A DNA stretch of 64,000 nt from Ornithinibacillus halotolerans (GTDB taxonomy: Bacteria; Bacillota; Bacilli; Bacillales; Amphibacillaceae), in contig NZ_BMEY01000002.1 in the NCBI RefSeq assembly GCF_014637405.1, forward strand, positions 200,030 through 264,029, in the 5' to 3' direction. This document shows, in pieces, positions 51,590 through 60,444 of this stretch. A model generated the notes under the pieces. It was not told where the DNA came from. It saw nothing but the letters and a program-made list of their open reading frames with translations, and made no database searches. Position 1 is the stretch's first letter. Each line of letters begins with the position of its first letter. Made by a program: the position numbers and the translations under genes.

Positions 51590-52366
51590 TTGATTGACGT
51601 TCATTGCCACATTCTACCGAACATAGATGATGGGCCTTCTACATTAACAGAATCGATTCAGATGGCACGACAAGCAGCAAGACTGGGGATTAAACGAATC
51701 GTTGCTACACCCCATCAGCGTCATGGGAACTATATCAATGATACAAGCACTATTACTAAAGCTGTTACACAATTAAATGAAGAACTTCAAAATGAAAATA
51801 TTCCTGTGCGTATATTACCAGGGCAGGAAGTTACGATATATGCAGACTTAATTGATGATATAAAAAGTGGGAGAATCTTACCGTTAAATGAGCAGACGAA
51901 ATATGTGATGATTGAACTGCCTCAAGACGAAGTCCAAATTATTAATATCGACCATATCATTTATCAGATCCAAATGGCTGGGTATATTCCAATCATTACG
52001 AGCCCGGAAACCCATCCAATGATGGAAGATAATCCGAACCTCCTCTATCGTATGGTGAAAAATGGTGCGCTAGCCCAAGTTGCTGCACCAAGTATCGTTG
52101 GTGCCAATGGGAAAAAGGTTCAAAAGTTAGCTCAGAAATTAATCAATGCCAATCTTATTCATTGCATCGGTTCCAATGCACATAATAGTACGAAGCGAGG
52201 CTCTCTACTCAAAGAAGCAATCGAGCAATTGAAAAAGATTGATACGCCAAAAGCATTTCAACTCATACATAATAATGAAGTACTCGTTCATGGGGATGAT
52301 ATTACGAAAAATGAACCATATCGGATTACGACCAAAAGATGGTTGTTCAGCAAACAACCAAAATGA
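51590..52366 (+). CDS. YwqE/CpsB-type PHP phosphatase homolog, active site degraded
   Basis: 258 residues from TTG at 51590, 6 bases behind GGAGGAAG, matching the usual family start IDVHCHILP. PHP-domain tyrosine phosphatases need two or three metals. First motif DVHCH is kept, as are ATPHQRHG and GQEVTIYAD. But the HPER motif reads ITSPETHP (Ser at ~138 in place of His) and SDAHN reads SNAHN (Asn at ~196). Two metal ligands are therefore lost and activity is unlikely. The intact paralog follows at 52610. It may be a regulator of the kinase or a decaying duplicate. Confidence 0.85.
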   Translation: MIDVHCHILPNIDDGPSTLTESIQMARQAARLGIKRIVATPHQRHGNYINDTSTITKAVTQLNEELQNENIPVRILPGQEVTIYADLIDDIKSGRILPLNEQTKYVMIELPQDEVQIINIDHIIYQIQMAGYIPIITSPETHPMMEDNPNLLYRMVKNGALAQVAAPSIVGANGKKVQKLAQKLINANLIHCIGSNAHNSTKRGSLLKEAIEQLKKIDTPKAFQLIHNNEVLVHGDDITKNEPYRITTKRWLFSKQPK

Positions 52367-52382
52367 TTAGCGTATAACGAAG

Positions 52383-52436
52383 GAAATCAATCACGCGCTT
52401 TTACATGGTGTATTTGATTTCTTTTTATTATTTGAA
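52383..52436 (+). terminator. Probable terminator after the first phosphatase gene
   Basis: GAAATCAA and TTGATTTC pair around a long loop (33 bases) and five T follow. Confidence 0.55.
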
Positions 52437-52540
52437 ATCTATCATTTGTTACTAAAAAAAGGTATAAATCTATGATTGCTATTCATAAATCGTTCTGCTA
52501 TTCTAAGGAAATATTTTTTCGAAATAAATTTCTAGTAATC

Positions 52541-52569
52541 TTATATTCTACGTGACAAGATGTTATAAT
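52541..52569 (+). promoter_or_regulatory. Possible promoter of the second phosphatase gene
   Basis: TATAAT at 52564-52569, TTATAT at 52541-52546, 17-base spacer, about 40 bases before the ATG. Confidence 0.45.
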
Positions 52570-52609
52570 AAAGTCATTATTTGTTGAAAACTAGGACGTG
52601 AACAAGAAA

Positions 52610-53377
52610 ATGATCGATATCCATAGTCATATTTTACCAGGTATCGATGATGGGGCGAAGTTTATTACGGATAGTATCGAGATGGCAAAAGCTGCGACAA
52701 AGCAGGGAATTCATACGATGATTGCCACACCCCACCATCGCAATGGACAATATATTAATGAAAAAGAAACAATCGAAGAACATGTAAAAACATTAAATGA
52801 CATCCTTGAGGAAGCGAATATCCCACTCACTGTCCTTGTCGGGCAGGAAACGAGACTTCATGGGGATATGATTTATGAATTACAATCAGGGATTATTGCC
52901 ACACTAAATAACACCAATTATGTATTTGTCGAATTTCCATCTGGGAATGTGCCACGGTTTGCGGAGCAGATGTTGTTTGATATCCAAGTGAATGGATATA
53001 CACCAATTATTGTGCATCCGGAACGTAACCGACAAATTGCAGAAAATCCACAAATTTTATTCGACTTCGTGCAGCGCGGTGTGTTAACGCAAATAACGGC
53101 TGCGAGCCTTGCTGGGAAGTTCGGGAAAAACATTCAAAAATTATCCAATACGTTAATCGACCATAGTTTAACTCATTTTATTGCATCTGATGCACATAAT
53201 ACGACGACAAGAGGTTTTGTGATGCAGGAGGCGTATAAGGTGTTGAAGAATGTGCATGGTTCGGAGCATTTTTATATGTTTATGGAGAATGCGCAGTTGC
53301 TTGTTGATGGTCAGCATGTGCATCGGAATGAGCCGGTGCCTATTACGAAGAAGAAGAAGTTATTTGGTTTATTTTAA
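52610..53377 (+). CDS. ywqE: PHP-family tyrosine-protein phosphatase (YwqE/CpsB type)
   Basis: 255 residues from ATG at 52610; GTG at 52598 is less likely because AGGA lies against it, though spacing to the ATG is long (13). All metal-binding motifs are present: DIHSHILPGIDDG (~3), ATPHHRNGQY, GQETRLHGDM (~85), VHPERNRQI (~138) and SDAHNTTTRG (~196). It dephosphorylates the tyrosine cluster of the BY-kinase and its substrates. About 55% of motif positions match the upstream copy by eye. A MITE-like repeat begins 5 bases after the stop. Confidence 0.9.
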   Translation: MIDIHSHILPGIDDGAKFITDSIEMAKAATKQGIHTMIATPHHRNGQYINEKETIEEHVKTLNDILEEANIPLTVLVGQETRLHGDMIYELQSGIIATLNNTNYVFVEFPSGNVPRFAEQMLFDIQVNGYTPIIVHPERNRQIAENPQILFDFVQRGVLTQITAASLAGKFGKNIQKLSNTLIDHSLTHFIASDAHNTTTRGFVMQEAYKVLKNVHGSEHFYMFMENAQLLVDGQHVHRNEPVPITKKKKLFGLF

Positions 53378-53381
53378 AATA

Positions 53382-53591
53382 TTTTGAGGTTGGAAATTGC
53401 TTACTAAATGGTTTAGGGTTAATACTTTTGTTAGTGCGTCTAACCCGCTCCGGGAATATACTGCGCTTTCCGCGGGCGGCTGGTGAGCCTCCTCGTGCTT
53501 CGCACTGTGGGGTCTCACCTATGCCTTTCCTCCCGCAGGAGTCTCCGTATATTCCCGGAGCTGATGTGGTCAATGTAACCAAACCTCAAAA
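53382..53591 (+). repeat. Interspersed MITE-like repeat, copy D
   Basis: Bounded by TTTTGAGGTTGG (53382-53393) and CCAAACCTCAAAA (53579-53591). Inside, CTCCGGGAATATAC (53448-53461) pairs with GTATATTCCCGGAG (53547-53560). The middle matches copies A-C. It occupies most of the 329-base gap before the LuxR-type gene; 53592-53706 shows only the ribosome binding site AAAGGAG. Confidence 0.8.
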
Positions 53592-53706
53592 AATATTAAT
53601 TAACTATTCTTAATTCCTGGGTCAAATTAACCATATTTACTATCTTGGGATAATTACCTATTTAACCAATAATCATTAACTACTCTAAAAAGGAGTTTTT
53701 ATTATT

Positions 53707-54369
53707 ATGATTACTGTGATTGTTGTTGATCCGACTCGGCTTTTTCGGGAAGTGGTTCGTTCTTATTTGGAGCGGGAAGCGGATGTGGATGTTGTTGGAA
53801 CGGCGGATCATGCGGAAGAGGCGATTGCACTTATTGAAGAGAAACAGGCAAATGTTGTGCTTATAGAAGCGGATATGCCGAAATTTGGTGCGATTAAAGC
53901 TGCAAGAATAATAAAAAAGGTAAGTCCCTCGACTAGTGTCATATACCTTACCGAAAATAAAGATTTGGAAACAATCTACCGTGCACTAGCAAATGGGGCA
54001 GATGGCTACTTGCTAAAAGACATGTACCCGGACATGCTTATCCAATCGATTCGGAATGCGGCACGTGGCGAGCATGTGCTGTCTGGTGAAGTGGCTAAAA
54101 TTATCGTTGATCAAGTGCGGAAGGATCATCTAAAAGTCGGGGATATTCTTGCACGACGATTAGAAATGAAGGGAATTTCATTACGACATCGGGAAAAAGA
54201 TGTAGTTGGATTGCTGTATAAAAACTACACAAACCAACAAATTTCGAAAGAACTTCATCTAAGTGAAGGAACGATTAAAAATTATATAAGCGAAATATAT
54301 GTGAAATTAGGCATCAATCAACGGGATAAAGTAATTCATTATTTACACAACTTGCTACAACGGAACTGA
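53707..54369 (+). CDS. LuxR/NarL-type response regulator with altered phosphorylation site
   Basis: 220 residues, ATG about 11 bases behind AAAGGAG. Receiver-type domain (~1-120): VIVVDPTRLFRE where one of the two acidic pocket residues is replaced by Pro; the phospho-acceptor aspartate position reads Glu (VVLIEADMP, Glu ~54); T in VIYLTEN and K in GYLLKDM are kept. C-terminal LuxR HTH (~155-215): LRHREKDVVGLL, NQQISKELHLSEGTIKNY. No histidine kinase is encoded nearby. The Glu may mimic the phosphorylated state, giving constant activity or a different signal. Likely regulates surrounding surface genes. Confidence 0.85.
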   Translation: MITVIVVDPTRLFREVVRSYLEREADVDVVGTADHAEEAIALIEEKQANVVLIEADMPKFGAIKAARIIKKVSPSTSVIYLTENKDLETIYRALANGADGYLLKDMYPDMLIQSIRNAARGEHVLSGEVAKIIVDQVRKDHLKVGDILARRLEMKGISLRHREKDVVGLLYKNYTNQQISKELHLSEGTIKNYISEIYVKLGINQRDKVIHYLHNLLQRN

Positions 54370-54409
54370 TTCGACATCTTCCTACAATATCATGACTTTT
54401 TTCTTATAA

Positions 54410-54428
54410 AGTCACTTTATATATGACT
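54410..54428 (+). promoter_or_regulatory. Operator-like dyad AGTCA-N9-TGACT before the second LuxR-type gene
   Basis: AGTCA 54410-54414, nine-base spacer, TGACT 54424-54428. Same dyad and spacing as at 48674, followed by similar AGTAxTAxTAATGTGGTTA sequence that likely includes the -10 region. Confidence 0.55.
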
Positions 54429-54454
54429 AGTTATTTAGTAGTATTAATGTGGTT

Positions 54455-54510
54455 AAGAAACATAGGACTTTCAGTTAAGAAATATAGGACTTTCGGTTAA
54501 GAAAGCAGGA
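54455..54510 (+). repeat. 22-base tandem repeat in the untranslated leader
   Basis: Two complete units (54455-54476 and 54477-54498) of AAGAAANATAGGACTTTC-N-GTT with a third partial unit (AAGAAAGCAGGA) that carries the ribosome binding site. A single related unit (ATTATAGGTCTT) follows the dyad at 48674. Confidence 0.75.
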
Positions 54511-54515
54511 TGAAG

Positions 54516-55133
54516 ATGAGAATTTGTTTACTACAAGATAGCAAGTTTTTTTTATTAGTGAGAGAATTTTTTTCACGAATGGATGGCTTTCACATCGTAA
54601 CTAGTTTACCTGCTGATTTCGTACTAATTGACGATGAAAACATAACAATGGATGAAGTCATACATATCATCCATTCGGTTGAACATGAAAAAACAGTCCT
54701 ATTCACGGACAAGCAGAATGAACATCCTGTGACAGACTTACTTGATACAGGAGTGGCCAGTATATTGTATAAGGAAGATATTCAAACAGACTCATTACCA
54801 AACATCCTAGAACGAATTAACAACAACGAATTCTTTCTTCCGCCAGCAATGACAAAGAGTTTTTTAAACCGAACGATTAAAATGATGCGTGTCGCTCATG
54901 ATCGATTTATCCAACGGGTACAAGAAAGAGATTTGAATTTTACGATGAGACAGGCTGAAGTTGCGTCACTCATGAAGATAAATTACCCGAATAAGGAGAT
55001 TGCTAGAATAGTAGGGATTTCCGAGGGTAGTGTGAAGGTGCATGTGAGTGATGTGTATAAGAAGCTTGGCACGAATGACCGTACTGAGGCAATGAAGAAA
55101 TTATTAGAAATAAATATATACGAGAAAGAGTGA
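54516..55133 (+). CDS. LuxR-type transcription regulator with degenerate receiver domain
   Basis: 205 residues from ATG at 54516, AGGA 5 bases upstream. The N-terminal ~110 residues follow the receiver fold loosely (ICLLQDSKFFLLVREFF, DFVLIDDENITMDE, TVLFTDK) but are much shorter in the middle and lack the normal acidic pocket, so phosphorylation is unlikely; it may bind a ligand or act unmodified. C-terminal HTH (~140-200): FTMRQAEVASLM, NKEIARIVGISEGSVKVHVSD. It directly precedes the polysaccharide operon (stop 6 bases before the dehydratase) and is under the dyad promoter, so it is probably that operon's regulator. Confidence 0.8.
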   Translation: MRICLLQDSKFFLLVREFFSRMDGFHIVTSLPADFVLIDDENITMDEVIHIIHSVEHEKTVLFTDKQNEHPVTDLLDTGVASILYKEDIQTDSLPNILERINNNEFFLPPAMTKSFLNRTIKMMRVAHDRFIQRVQERDLNFTMRQAEVASLMKINYPNKEIARIVGISEGSVKVHVSDVYKKLGTNDRTEAMKKLLEINIYEKE

Positions 55134-55139
55134 TGGGGA

Positions 55140-56963
55140 TTGTCATATCGTAGACGGTTATTATTACTTATTTTATTAGATTCTATTATTGTTGCATTTG
55201 CTATTTTCCTAGCAGCTTGGATTGCGTATCCAAACTCGGAAGCAGAAGGTATGCATGTATTAATCCTTACATCGGTGTCCTTACTTGTATTTCATCATAT
55301 TTTTGCATTTATTTATAAGTTGTACAACAAAGTATGGTCTTATGCGAGTGTTGGGGAATTACTGGCAATTATTAAAGCAGTGACATTTTCTATTATTGCA
55401 GCCGGTATCGTTCAATTTATTGTCAATGACTTTACGTTATTCCGCCGTGCGTTAATCGTTACATGGTTATTACACATTGTCTTAATTGGAGGTTCTCGTT
55501 TCATGTGGCGTATTGTTCGTGACCACTACATTGTGAATGATGAAGGGAAAAAACGTACGCTAATTGTTGGTGCTGGTTCTGCTGGTTCAATGATTGCTCG
55601 TCAGTTCCATTACAACCATGATGAAAGTGAACTGCTTCCAGTTGCCTTTGTTGATGATGATCCAAGTAAGCAAAAGATGGAAGTGTACGGAATTCCGGTA
55701 CTTGGTAAAATTGATGACATTGCAAGGATTGTAGAAAATCACAATATCGAACATGTTGTAATTGCAATTCCTTCCTTAAAGAATGGGGAACTACAGCGTA
55801 TCGTTGATTTATGTAACCAAACAAAAGCCAAAGTACAAATGATCCCGAAATTAGAGGATTTAATGAGTGGGAAAATTACAGTTAGCAATTTACGAAATGT
55901 AGATGTTGAAGATGTACTTGGAAGAAAACCAGTAGAACTGGATATTAACAAAATTGCCGAATATGTAACTGGCAATACGGTTATGGTTACTGGTGCTGGT
56001 GGTTCGATTGGTTCGGAGATTTGTCGTCAGTTAATGAAATTCTCACCAGGAAAAATCTTACTAGTAGGCCATGGAGAATACAGCATTTATAACATTGATA
56101 TGGAATTACGTGAAAAATATGGTCATACTGACATTGAGATTTTACCAGTGATTGCAGATGTACAAGATAGACAGCGCATTTTTGATTTAGTTGAAGAACA
56201 TCGTCCATATATTATGTACCATGCGGCAGCACATAAGCATGTGCCACTTATGGAATATAATCCACATGAAGCTGTGAAGAATAATGTGCTTGGAACAAGA
56301 AATGTAGCAGAAGCAGCTGATACGTTTGGTGTGAATACGTTTGTGCTTGTATCTACGGATAAAGCAGTTAACCCAACGAATGTGATGGGTGCAACGAAGC
56401 GTGTGGCCGAAATGATTGTTCAGTCTTTAGCACAGAAAAGTGAAACGAAATTTGTAGCGGTTCGATTCGGAAATGTGCTTGGTAGTCGTGGTAGTGTTAT
56501 TCCACTATTTAAGAAGCAGATTGAAAGAGGCGGCCCTGTGACGGTAACGCATCCTGAAATGACTCGTTATTTTATGACGATTCCAGAAGCTTCTCGACTT
56601 GTGATTCAAGCTGGTACACTAGCGCGCGGTGGAGAGATATTTGTGCTTGATATGGGTGAGCCGGTTAAGATAGTTGATTTAGCTCGTAACCTTATTAAAC
56701 TATCAGGTTATACCGAAGAAGAGATTCCAATTGAGTTTTCTGGGATTCGACCAGGGGAGAAAATGTATGAAGAGCTTCTTAATGAAAATGAGATACATCC
56801 TGAGGCGGTTTATGAGAAGATTTATATTGGGAAAACGGTTGATGTGGATCGATTTGCGGTAGAGAAGTTTATTAATAGTTTTAAAGAGCTTGATGCAGTT
56901 GAGTTGAAGAATGAAATTATGGAGATTGTGTTTGAAGAGAGAAGAATGGCTGTTTCAAATTAA
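55140..56963 (+). CDS. epsC: Membrane nucleotide-sugar 4,6-dehydratase (CapD/EpsC/PglF type)
   Basis: 607 residues from TTG at 55140; an in-frame stop at 55131 excludes earlier starts. Four N-terminal membrane helices, a first Rossmann domain ([17 protein letters not shown], ~140), then the catalytic SDR domain with [18 protein letters not shown] (~280), [20 protein letters not shown] (~400) and [11 protein letters not shown] (~475). In this long class the usual YxxxK is MxxxK, as here (MGATK). It converts UDP-GlcNAc to the 4-keto-6-deoxy sugar, the first step toward bacillosamine or related sugars. The aminotransferase and acetyltransferase downstream fit that route. Confidence 0.9.
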   Translation: MSYRRRLLLLILLDSIIVAFAIFLAAWIAYPNSEAEGMHVLILTSVSLLVFHHIFAFIYKLYNKVWSYASVGELLAIIKAVTFSIIAAGIVQFIVNDFTLFRRALIVTWLLHIVLIGGSRFMWRIVRDHYIVNDEGKKRTLIVGAGSAGSMIARQFHYNHDESELLPVAFVDDDPSKQKMEVYGIPVLGKIDDIARIVENHNIEHVVIAIPSLKNGELQRIVDLCNQTKAKVQMIPKLEDLMSGKITVSNLRNVDVEDVLGRKPVELDINKIAEYVTGNTVMVTGAGGSIGSEICRQLMKFSPGKILLVGHGEYSIYNIDMELREKYGHTDIEILPVIADVQDRQRIFDLVEEHRPYIMYHAAAHKHVPLMEYNPHEAVKNNVLGTRNVAEAADTFGVNTFVLVSTDKAVNPTNVMGATKRVAEMIVQSLAQKSETKFVAVRFGNVLGSRGSVIPLFKKQIERGGPVTVTHPEMTRYFMTIPEASRLVIQAGTLARGGEIFVLDMGEPVKIVDLARNLIKLSGYTEEEIPIEFSGIRPGEKMYEELLNENEIHPEAVYEKIYIGKTVDVDRFAVEKFINSFKELDAVELKNEIMEIVFEERRMAVSN

Positions 56964-56983
56964 TAGTATATGGGGGAAAAAAT

Positions 56984-57865
56984 ATGAGAACTGTAAAAAA
57001 AGCAATTATACCTGCGGCTGGTCTAGGTACTAGATTCTTACCAGTAACTAAGGCAATGCCAAAGGAAATGCTTCCTATCGTTGATAAACCAACGATTCAA
57101 TATATTATCGAAGAAGCTCTTGAGTCTGGTATTGAGGACATTATTATTGTAACTGGTAAAGGTAAGCGTGCGATTGAAGATCACTTTGATCATAACTTTG
57201 AGTTAGAAGATAACCTAGTTAATAAAGAAAAATTCGATTTACTTGAGAAAGTAAAAGCTTCAACAAATGTGGATATTCATTATATTCGTCAAAAAGAACC
57301 AAAAGGCTTAGGGCATGCTGTTTGGGTAGCACGTAAGTTCATTGGGAATGAACCTTTTGCAGTCATGCTCGGTGATGATATTGTACAAGCTGAAACACCT
57401 GGTTTGAGACAGTTAATTCAACAATTTGAGGAAATCCAAAGTTCGGTAGTAGGTGTGCAACAAGTTCCTGATAATGAAACAAGTCGTTACGGGATTGTAG
57501 ACCCAAGTACGATTGAAGGACGACGATATCAAGTAAATAACTTTGTAGAGAAGCCTGCACCAGGTACTGCACCTTCTAATCTAGCTATTATGGGTCGTTA
57601 TGTATTTACTCCTGAAATTTTTGAATTTCTTGATAAACAGCAAGTTGGTGCCGGTGGAGAGATACAGTTAACTGATGCGATTCAAATGTTGAATGAGGTT
57701 CAGAAGGTTTATGCTTATGATTTTGAAGGTAAACGATTTGATGTTGGAGAAAAACTTGGATTTTTGACTACTAATATTGAGTTTGGTTTGAAGAATGAAG
57801 AGATTCGTGATGAGCTGTTTGCATATATGGTTGAGAAAGTTAACAAGGTTGCCTTAAATAAATAG
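56984..57865 (+). CDS. gtaB: UTP-glucose-1-phosphate uridylyltransferase
   Basis: 293 residues, ATG behind GGGGGAAA. Nucleotide-binding [20 protein letters not shown] (~9), sugar-binding [14 protein letters not shown] (~101), [10 protein letters not shown] (~125) and YGIVDP (~166) are hallmarks of bacterial GalU/GtaB. It makes UDP-glucose from UTP and glucose-1-phosphate for teichoic-acid glucosylation, and as precursor of the UDP-glucuronate made by Ugd at 34584. Located in the operon between dehydratase and aminotransferase, followed by a hairpin. Confidence 0.95.
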   Translation: MRTVKKAIIPAAGLGTRFLPVTKAMPKEMLPIVDKPTIQYIIEEALESGIEDIIIVTGKGKRAIEDHFDHNFELEDNLVNKEKFDLLEKVKASTNVDIHYIRQKEPKGLGHAVWVARKFIGNEPFAVMLGDDIVQAETPGLRQLIQQFEEIQSSVVGVQQVPDNETSRYGIVDPSTIEGRRYQVNNFVEKPAPGTAPSNLAIMGRYVFTPEIFEFLDKQQVGAGGEIQLTDAIQMLNEVQKVYAYDFEGKRFDVGEKLGFLTTNIEFGLKNEEIRDELFAYMVEKVNKVALNK

Positions 57866-57898
57866 AAGAAATCAAGTAGGTAATATTAACTTGATAAA

Positions 57899-57929
57899 AG
57901 TGCCTTCTTAAAATCTATAAGAAGGCACT
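57899..57929 (+). terminator. Hairpin after gtaB, possible weak terminator
   Basis: AGTGCCTTCTTA and TAAGAAGGCACT form a perfect 12-bp stem with a 7-base loop. No long T tract follows, so termination may be partial. A second small stem (ATCAAGT/ACTTGAT) lies just upstream. Confidence 0.55.
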
Positions 57930-58025
57930 CCATTTGATTTAGTGGATTAGTAGTTGGTTGAAATGCTTCAATTAAGTCCTAGCTTACTAAAAACATTTAT
58001 CAATACGAAAGGGAGTTTACTAATA

Positions 58026-59156
58026 ATGGCAGGAAGTCTTACAGCAACTAAAGAAAGAATATATCTTTCATCTCCACATATGAGTGAGGAAGGCTATGAA
58101 CAGCTATATGTACAAGAAGCGTTTGATACGAATTGGATTGCACCACTAGGGGCAAATGTAGATGGGTTTGAAAGGGAGCTAGCAGAAAAGGTTGGATCTA
58201 AAGCAGCTGCAGCACTTTCTTCTGGTACAGCTGCAATTCATATGGCTCTTAGAGCGGCTGGTGTTGGGAAAGATGATATTGTTTTTTGTCCAACACTTAC
58301 TTTTTCTGCAACAGCAAATCCAATTATCTATCAAAATGCAATTCCTGTTTTTATTGATAGTGATTATGAGACTTGGAATATGAGTCCAAAAGCTTTAGAG
58401 GATGCTTTTCAGAAATATCCTGAAGTGAAAGCAGTAATTGTTGTTCATTTATATGGTCTTTCTGCTGATATGGATAAGATTATGGATATTTGTAGAAAAC
58501 ATGATGTTGTTATAATAGAGGATGCGGCTGAATCACTAGGTACTTATTATAAAGGAAAACATACAGGGACTATAGGTGATTATGGGATATTTTCTTTTAA
58601 TGGGAACAAGATAATTACTACTTCCGGTGGAGGAATGTTAGTATCTGATAACGAGGAAAGAATTGTAAAGGTAAGATTTTGGGCAACTCAATCTAGAGAT
58701 CAGGCAAGACATTATCAACATAGTGAATTAGGGTTTAACTATCGGATGAGTAATGTAGTTGCTGGGATTGGTAGAGGACAACTGAAGGTATTGGATCAAA
58801 GAGTGGAGAAAAAGAGATACATTTTTGAGTTTTATAGAAGGGAACTTGGTTTACTTGACGGAGTTGAATTTATGCCTAGTAATGAGTGGGATAAGCCGAA
58901 TTATTGGTTGAGTTCTATGTTATTAACTGGGAAAGTAAAACCTATTGATGTTATGGAAGCTTTGGAGAAGGAGAATATTGAATCTAGGCCTGTATGGAAG
59001 CCGATGCATATGCAACCTTTCTTTAAAGAATATGATTTTATTGGTGAAGGTGTGTCAGAGAAGTTGTTTCAAAATGGAATATGTTTGCCTAGTGATACAA
59101 AGATGACAGATGAAGATCTGGAAAGAGTTTGTAGCACAATTAAGGAGCTATGGTAG
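58026..59156 (+). CDS. epsN: DegT/DnrJ/EryC1-type sugar aminotransferase
   Basis: 376 residues from ATG at 58026 behind AAAGGGAG; the upstream frame to 57954 is not needed. PLP-dependent fold: LSSPHMSEEGYEQLYVQEAF (~12, split here as LSSPHMSEEG), SSGTAAIHMAL (~65), DAAESLGTYYKGKHTG (~165) and the PLP-lysine in FSFNGNKIITTSGGG (~190). The sequence resembles PglE/EpsN-type enzymes that aminate UDP-4-keto-6-deoxy-GlcNAc with glutamate. Together with the dehydratase and the acetyltransferase it would make UDP-N,N'-diacetylbacillosamine. Confidence 0.88.
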   Translation: MAGSLTATKERIYLSSPHMSEEGYEQLYVQEAFDTNWIAPLGANVDGFERELAEKVGSKAAAALSSGTAAIHMALRAAGVGKDDIVFCPTLTFSATANPIIYQNAIPVFIDSDYETWNMSPKALEDAFQKYPEVKAVIVVHLYGLSADMDKIMDICRKHDVVIIEDAAESLGTYYKGKHTGTIGDYGIFSFNGNKIITTSGGGMLVSDNEERIVKVRFWATQSRDQARHYQHSELGFNYRMSNVVAGIGRGQLKVLDQRVEKKRYIFEFYRRELGLLDGVEFMPSNEWDKPNYWLSSMLLTGKVKPIDVMEALEKENIESRPVWKPMHMQPFFKEYDFIGEGVSEKLFQNGICLPSDTKMTDEDLERVCSTIKELW

Positions 59157-59158
59157 AG

Positions 59159-59803
59159 ATGAAACACAATAAAGGTAGTATTTATAGGAGTACTTTTAAA
59201 AGACCAATGGATTTTATACTATCCTTGCTTGCTATAATTATTTTGAGTCCAATGCTTATTACTGTTTCATTACTAGTCAGAGTTAAACTAGGAAGTCCGA
59301 TTTTGTTTAAGCAAGAAAGACCAGGATTAAATGAAAAAATATTTACGATGTACAAATTTAGAACTATGACAGATGAAAGAGATAGTAACGGAGAACTTCT
59401 ACCAGATGAAGTTAGATTAACTAGATTCGGGAAGTTTTTGCGATCTACTTCTTTAGATGAATTGCCAGAGTTATTCAATATTTTAAAAGGTGATATGTCT
59501 ATTATTGGACCTAGGCCATTATTAGTACAGTATTTACCGTTATATAACGATTATCAAAAACGACGTCATGAGGTTAGGCCAGGGCTATCTGGTTTAGCTC
59601 AGGTTAGTGGAAGAAATGCAATTAGTTGGGAAGAGAAATTTAGTCTTGATGTTGCATATGTGGATAATGTGGGATTCTTTGAGGACTTTAAAATAATCTT
59701 ACTAACAATAAAAAAGGTGTTCGCTAGAGAAGGCATAAATTCAGCAACTGCTGCTACTATTGAACCTTTTGAAGGAAACAAAAAGGAAAGTATGGAAATA
59801 TGA
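59159..59803 (+). CDS. epsL: Initiating phosphoglycosyltransferase (PglC/EpsL type)
   Basis: 214 residues from ATG at 59159; AAGGAG is 11 bases upstream, while the ATG at 59150 is too close to that site. One N-terminal re-entrant hydrophobic segment (FILSLLAIIILSPMLITVSL) and the catalytic motifs: FKQERPGLNEKIFTMYKFRTM (~45, partly quoted KQERPGLNEK), LDELPELFN (~98), and IIGPRPL (~115) with RPGLSGLAQVSGRN. It transfers the phospho-sugar from the UDP-sugar onto undecaprenyl phosphate, starting each polysaccharide unit. Overlaps the next gene by 4 bases (ATGA). Confidence 0.92.
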   Translation: MKHNKGSIYRSTFKRPMDFILSLLAIIILSPMLITVSLLVRVKLGSPILFKQERPGLNEKIFTMYKFRTMTDERDSNGELLPDEVRLTRFGKFLRSTSLDELPELFNILKGDMSIIGPRPLLVQYLPLYNDYQKRRHEVRPGLSGLAQVSGRNAISWEEKFSLDVAYVDNVGFFEDFKIILLTIKKVFAREGINSATAATIEPFEGNKKESMEI

Positions 59804-60420
59804 AAAAAAAACTGCTAATTATTGGTGCTAGTGGTCATGGCAAAGTAGTTGCCGATATCGCATTACAAATGAATAAATGGGAGAACGTATCATTTTTAGA
59901 TGATAATACCAGCTTAAAAGAAACAATGGGACTTGAAGTAATTGGAACTATAAAAGATTTAACTGATTTTATTGATGAATATGAGGTTGTAGTAGGTATC
60001 GGCTCAAATATTATTAGAAAAAATATTTATGAACTAGTCGAAAAAATGGGTGCCACAATACCTACTATAATTCACCCAAGCGCAGTGATTGGAAAACATG
60101 TTCATATCGGGCCAGGTACAGTTATTATGGCAGGAACTATCATAAACTGTTGTACTAGAATCGGAATGGGCTGCATTATTAATACCGGAGCCACTATTGA
60201 TCATGATAATCTCATTGAAGATTTTGTACACATATCTCCTGGTGTGCATATTGCAGGGACTGTTAAGATTGGATATTGCTCTTGGTTAGGTATTGGAAGT
60301 GTGGTTAGCAATAATATAGAAATCACCAGTGAATGTCAAGTGGGTGCTGGTTCAGTTATAATAAGGAATTTAACTGAATCTGGTGTTTACTTTGGTATCC
60401 CTGCAAAGAAAAGAGATTAA
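59800..60420 (+). CDS. epsM: NeuD/PglD-type sugar O/N-acetyltransferase
   Basis: 206 residues, start overlapping the phosphoglycosyltransferase stop. N-terminal Rossmann-like LLIIGASGHGKVVADIA (~4), then a left-handed beta-helix of hexapeptide repeats (HIGPGTVIMAG, GCIINTGATIDHD, FVHISPGVHIAG, GAGSVII). The catalytic His is in GATIDHD. Relatives (PglD, EpsM) acetylate the 4-amino group of the bacillosamine precursor with acetyl-CoA. Its place after the aminotransferase and sugar transferase is the expected order. Confidence 0.9.
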   Translation: MKKKLLIIGASGHGKVVADIALQMNKWENVSFLDDNTSLKETMGLEVIGTIKDLTDFIDEYEVVVGIGSNIIRKNIYELVEKMGATIPTIIHPSAVIGKHVHIGPGTVIMAGTIINCCTRIGMGCIINTGATIDHDNLIEDFVHISPGVHIAGTVKIGYCSWLGIGSVVSNNIEITSECQVGAGSVIIRNLTESGVYFGIPAKKRD

Positions 60421-60444
60421 TTTATAGGATGTGGATATTTTCAT

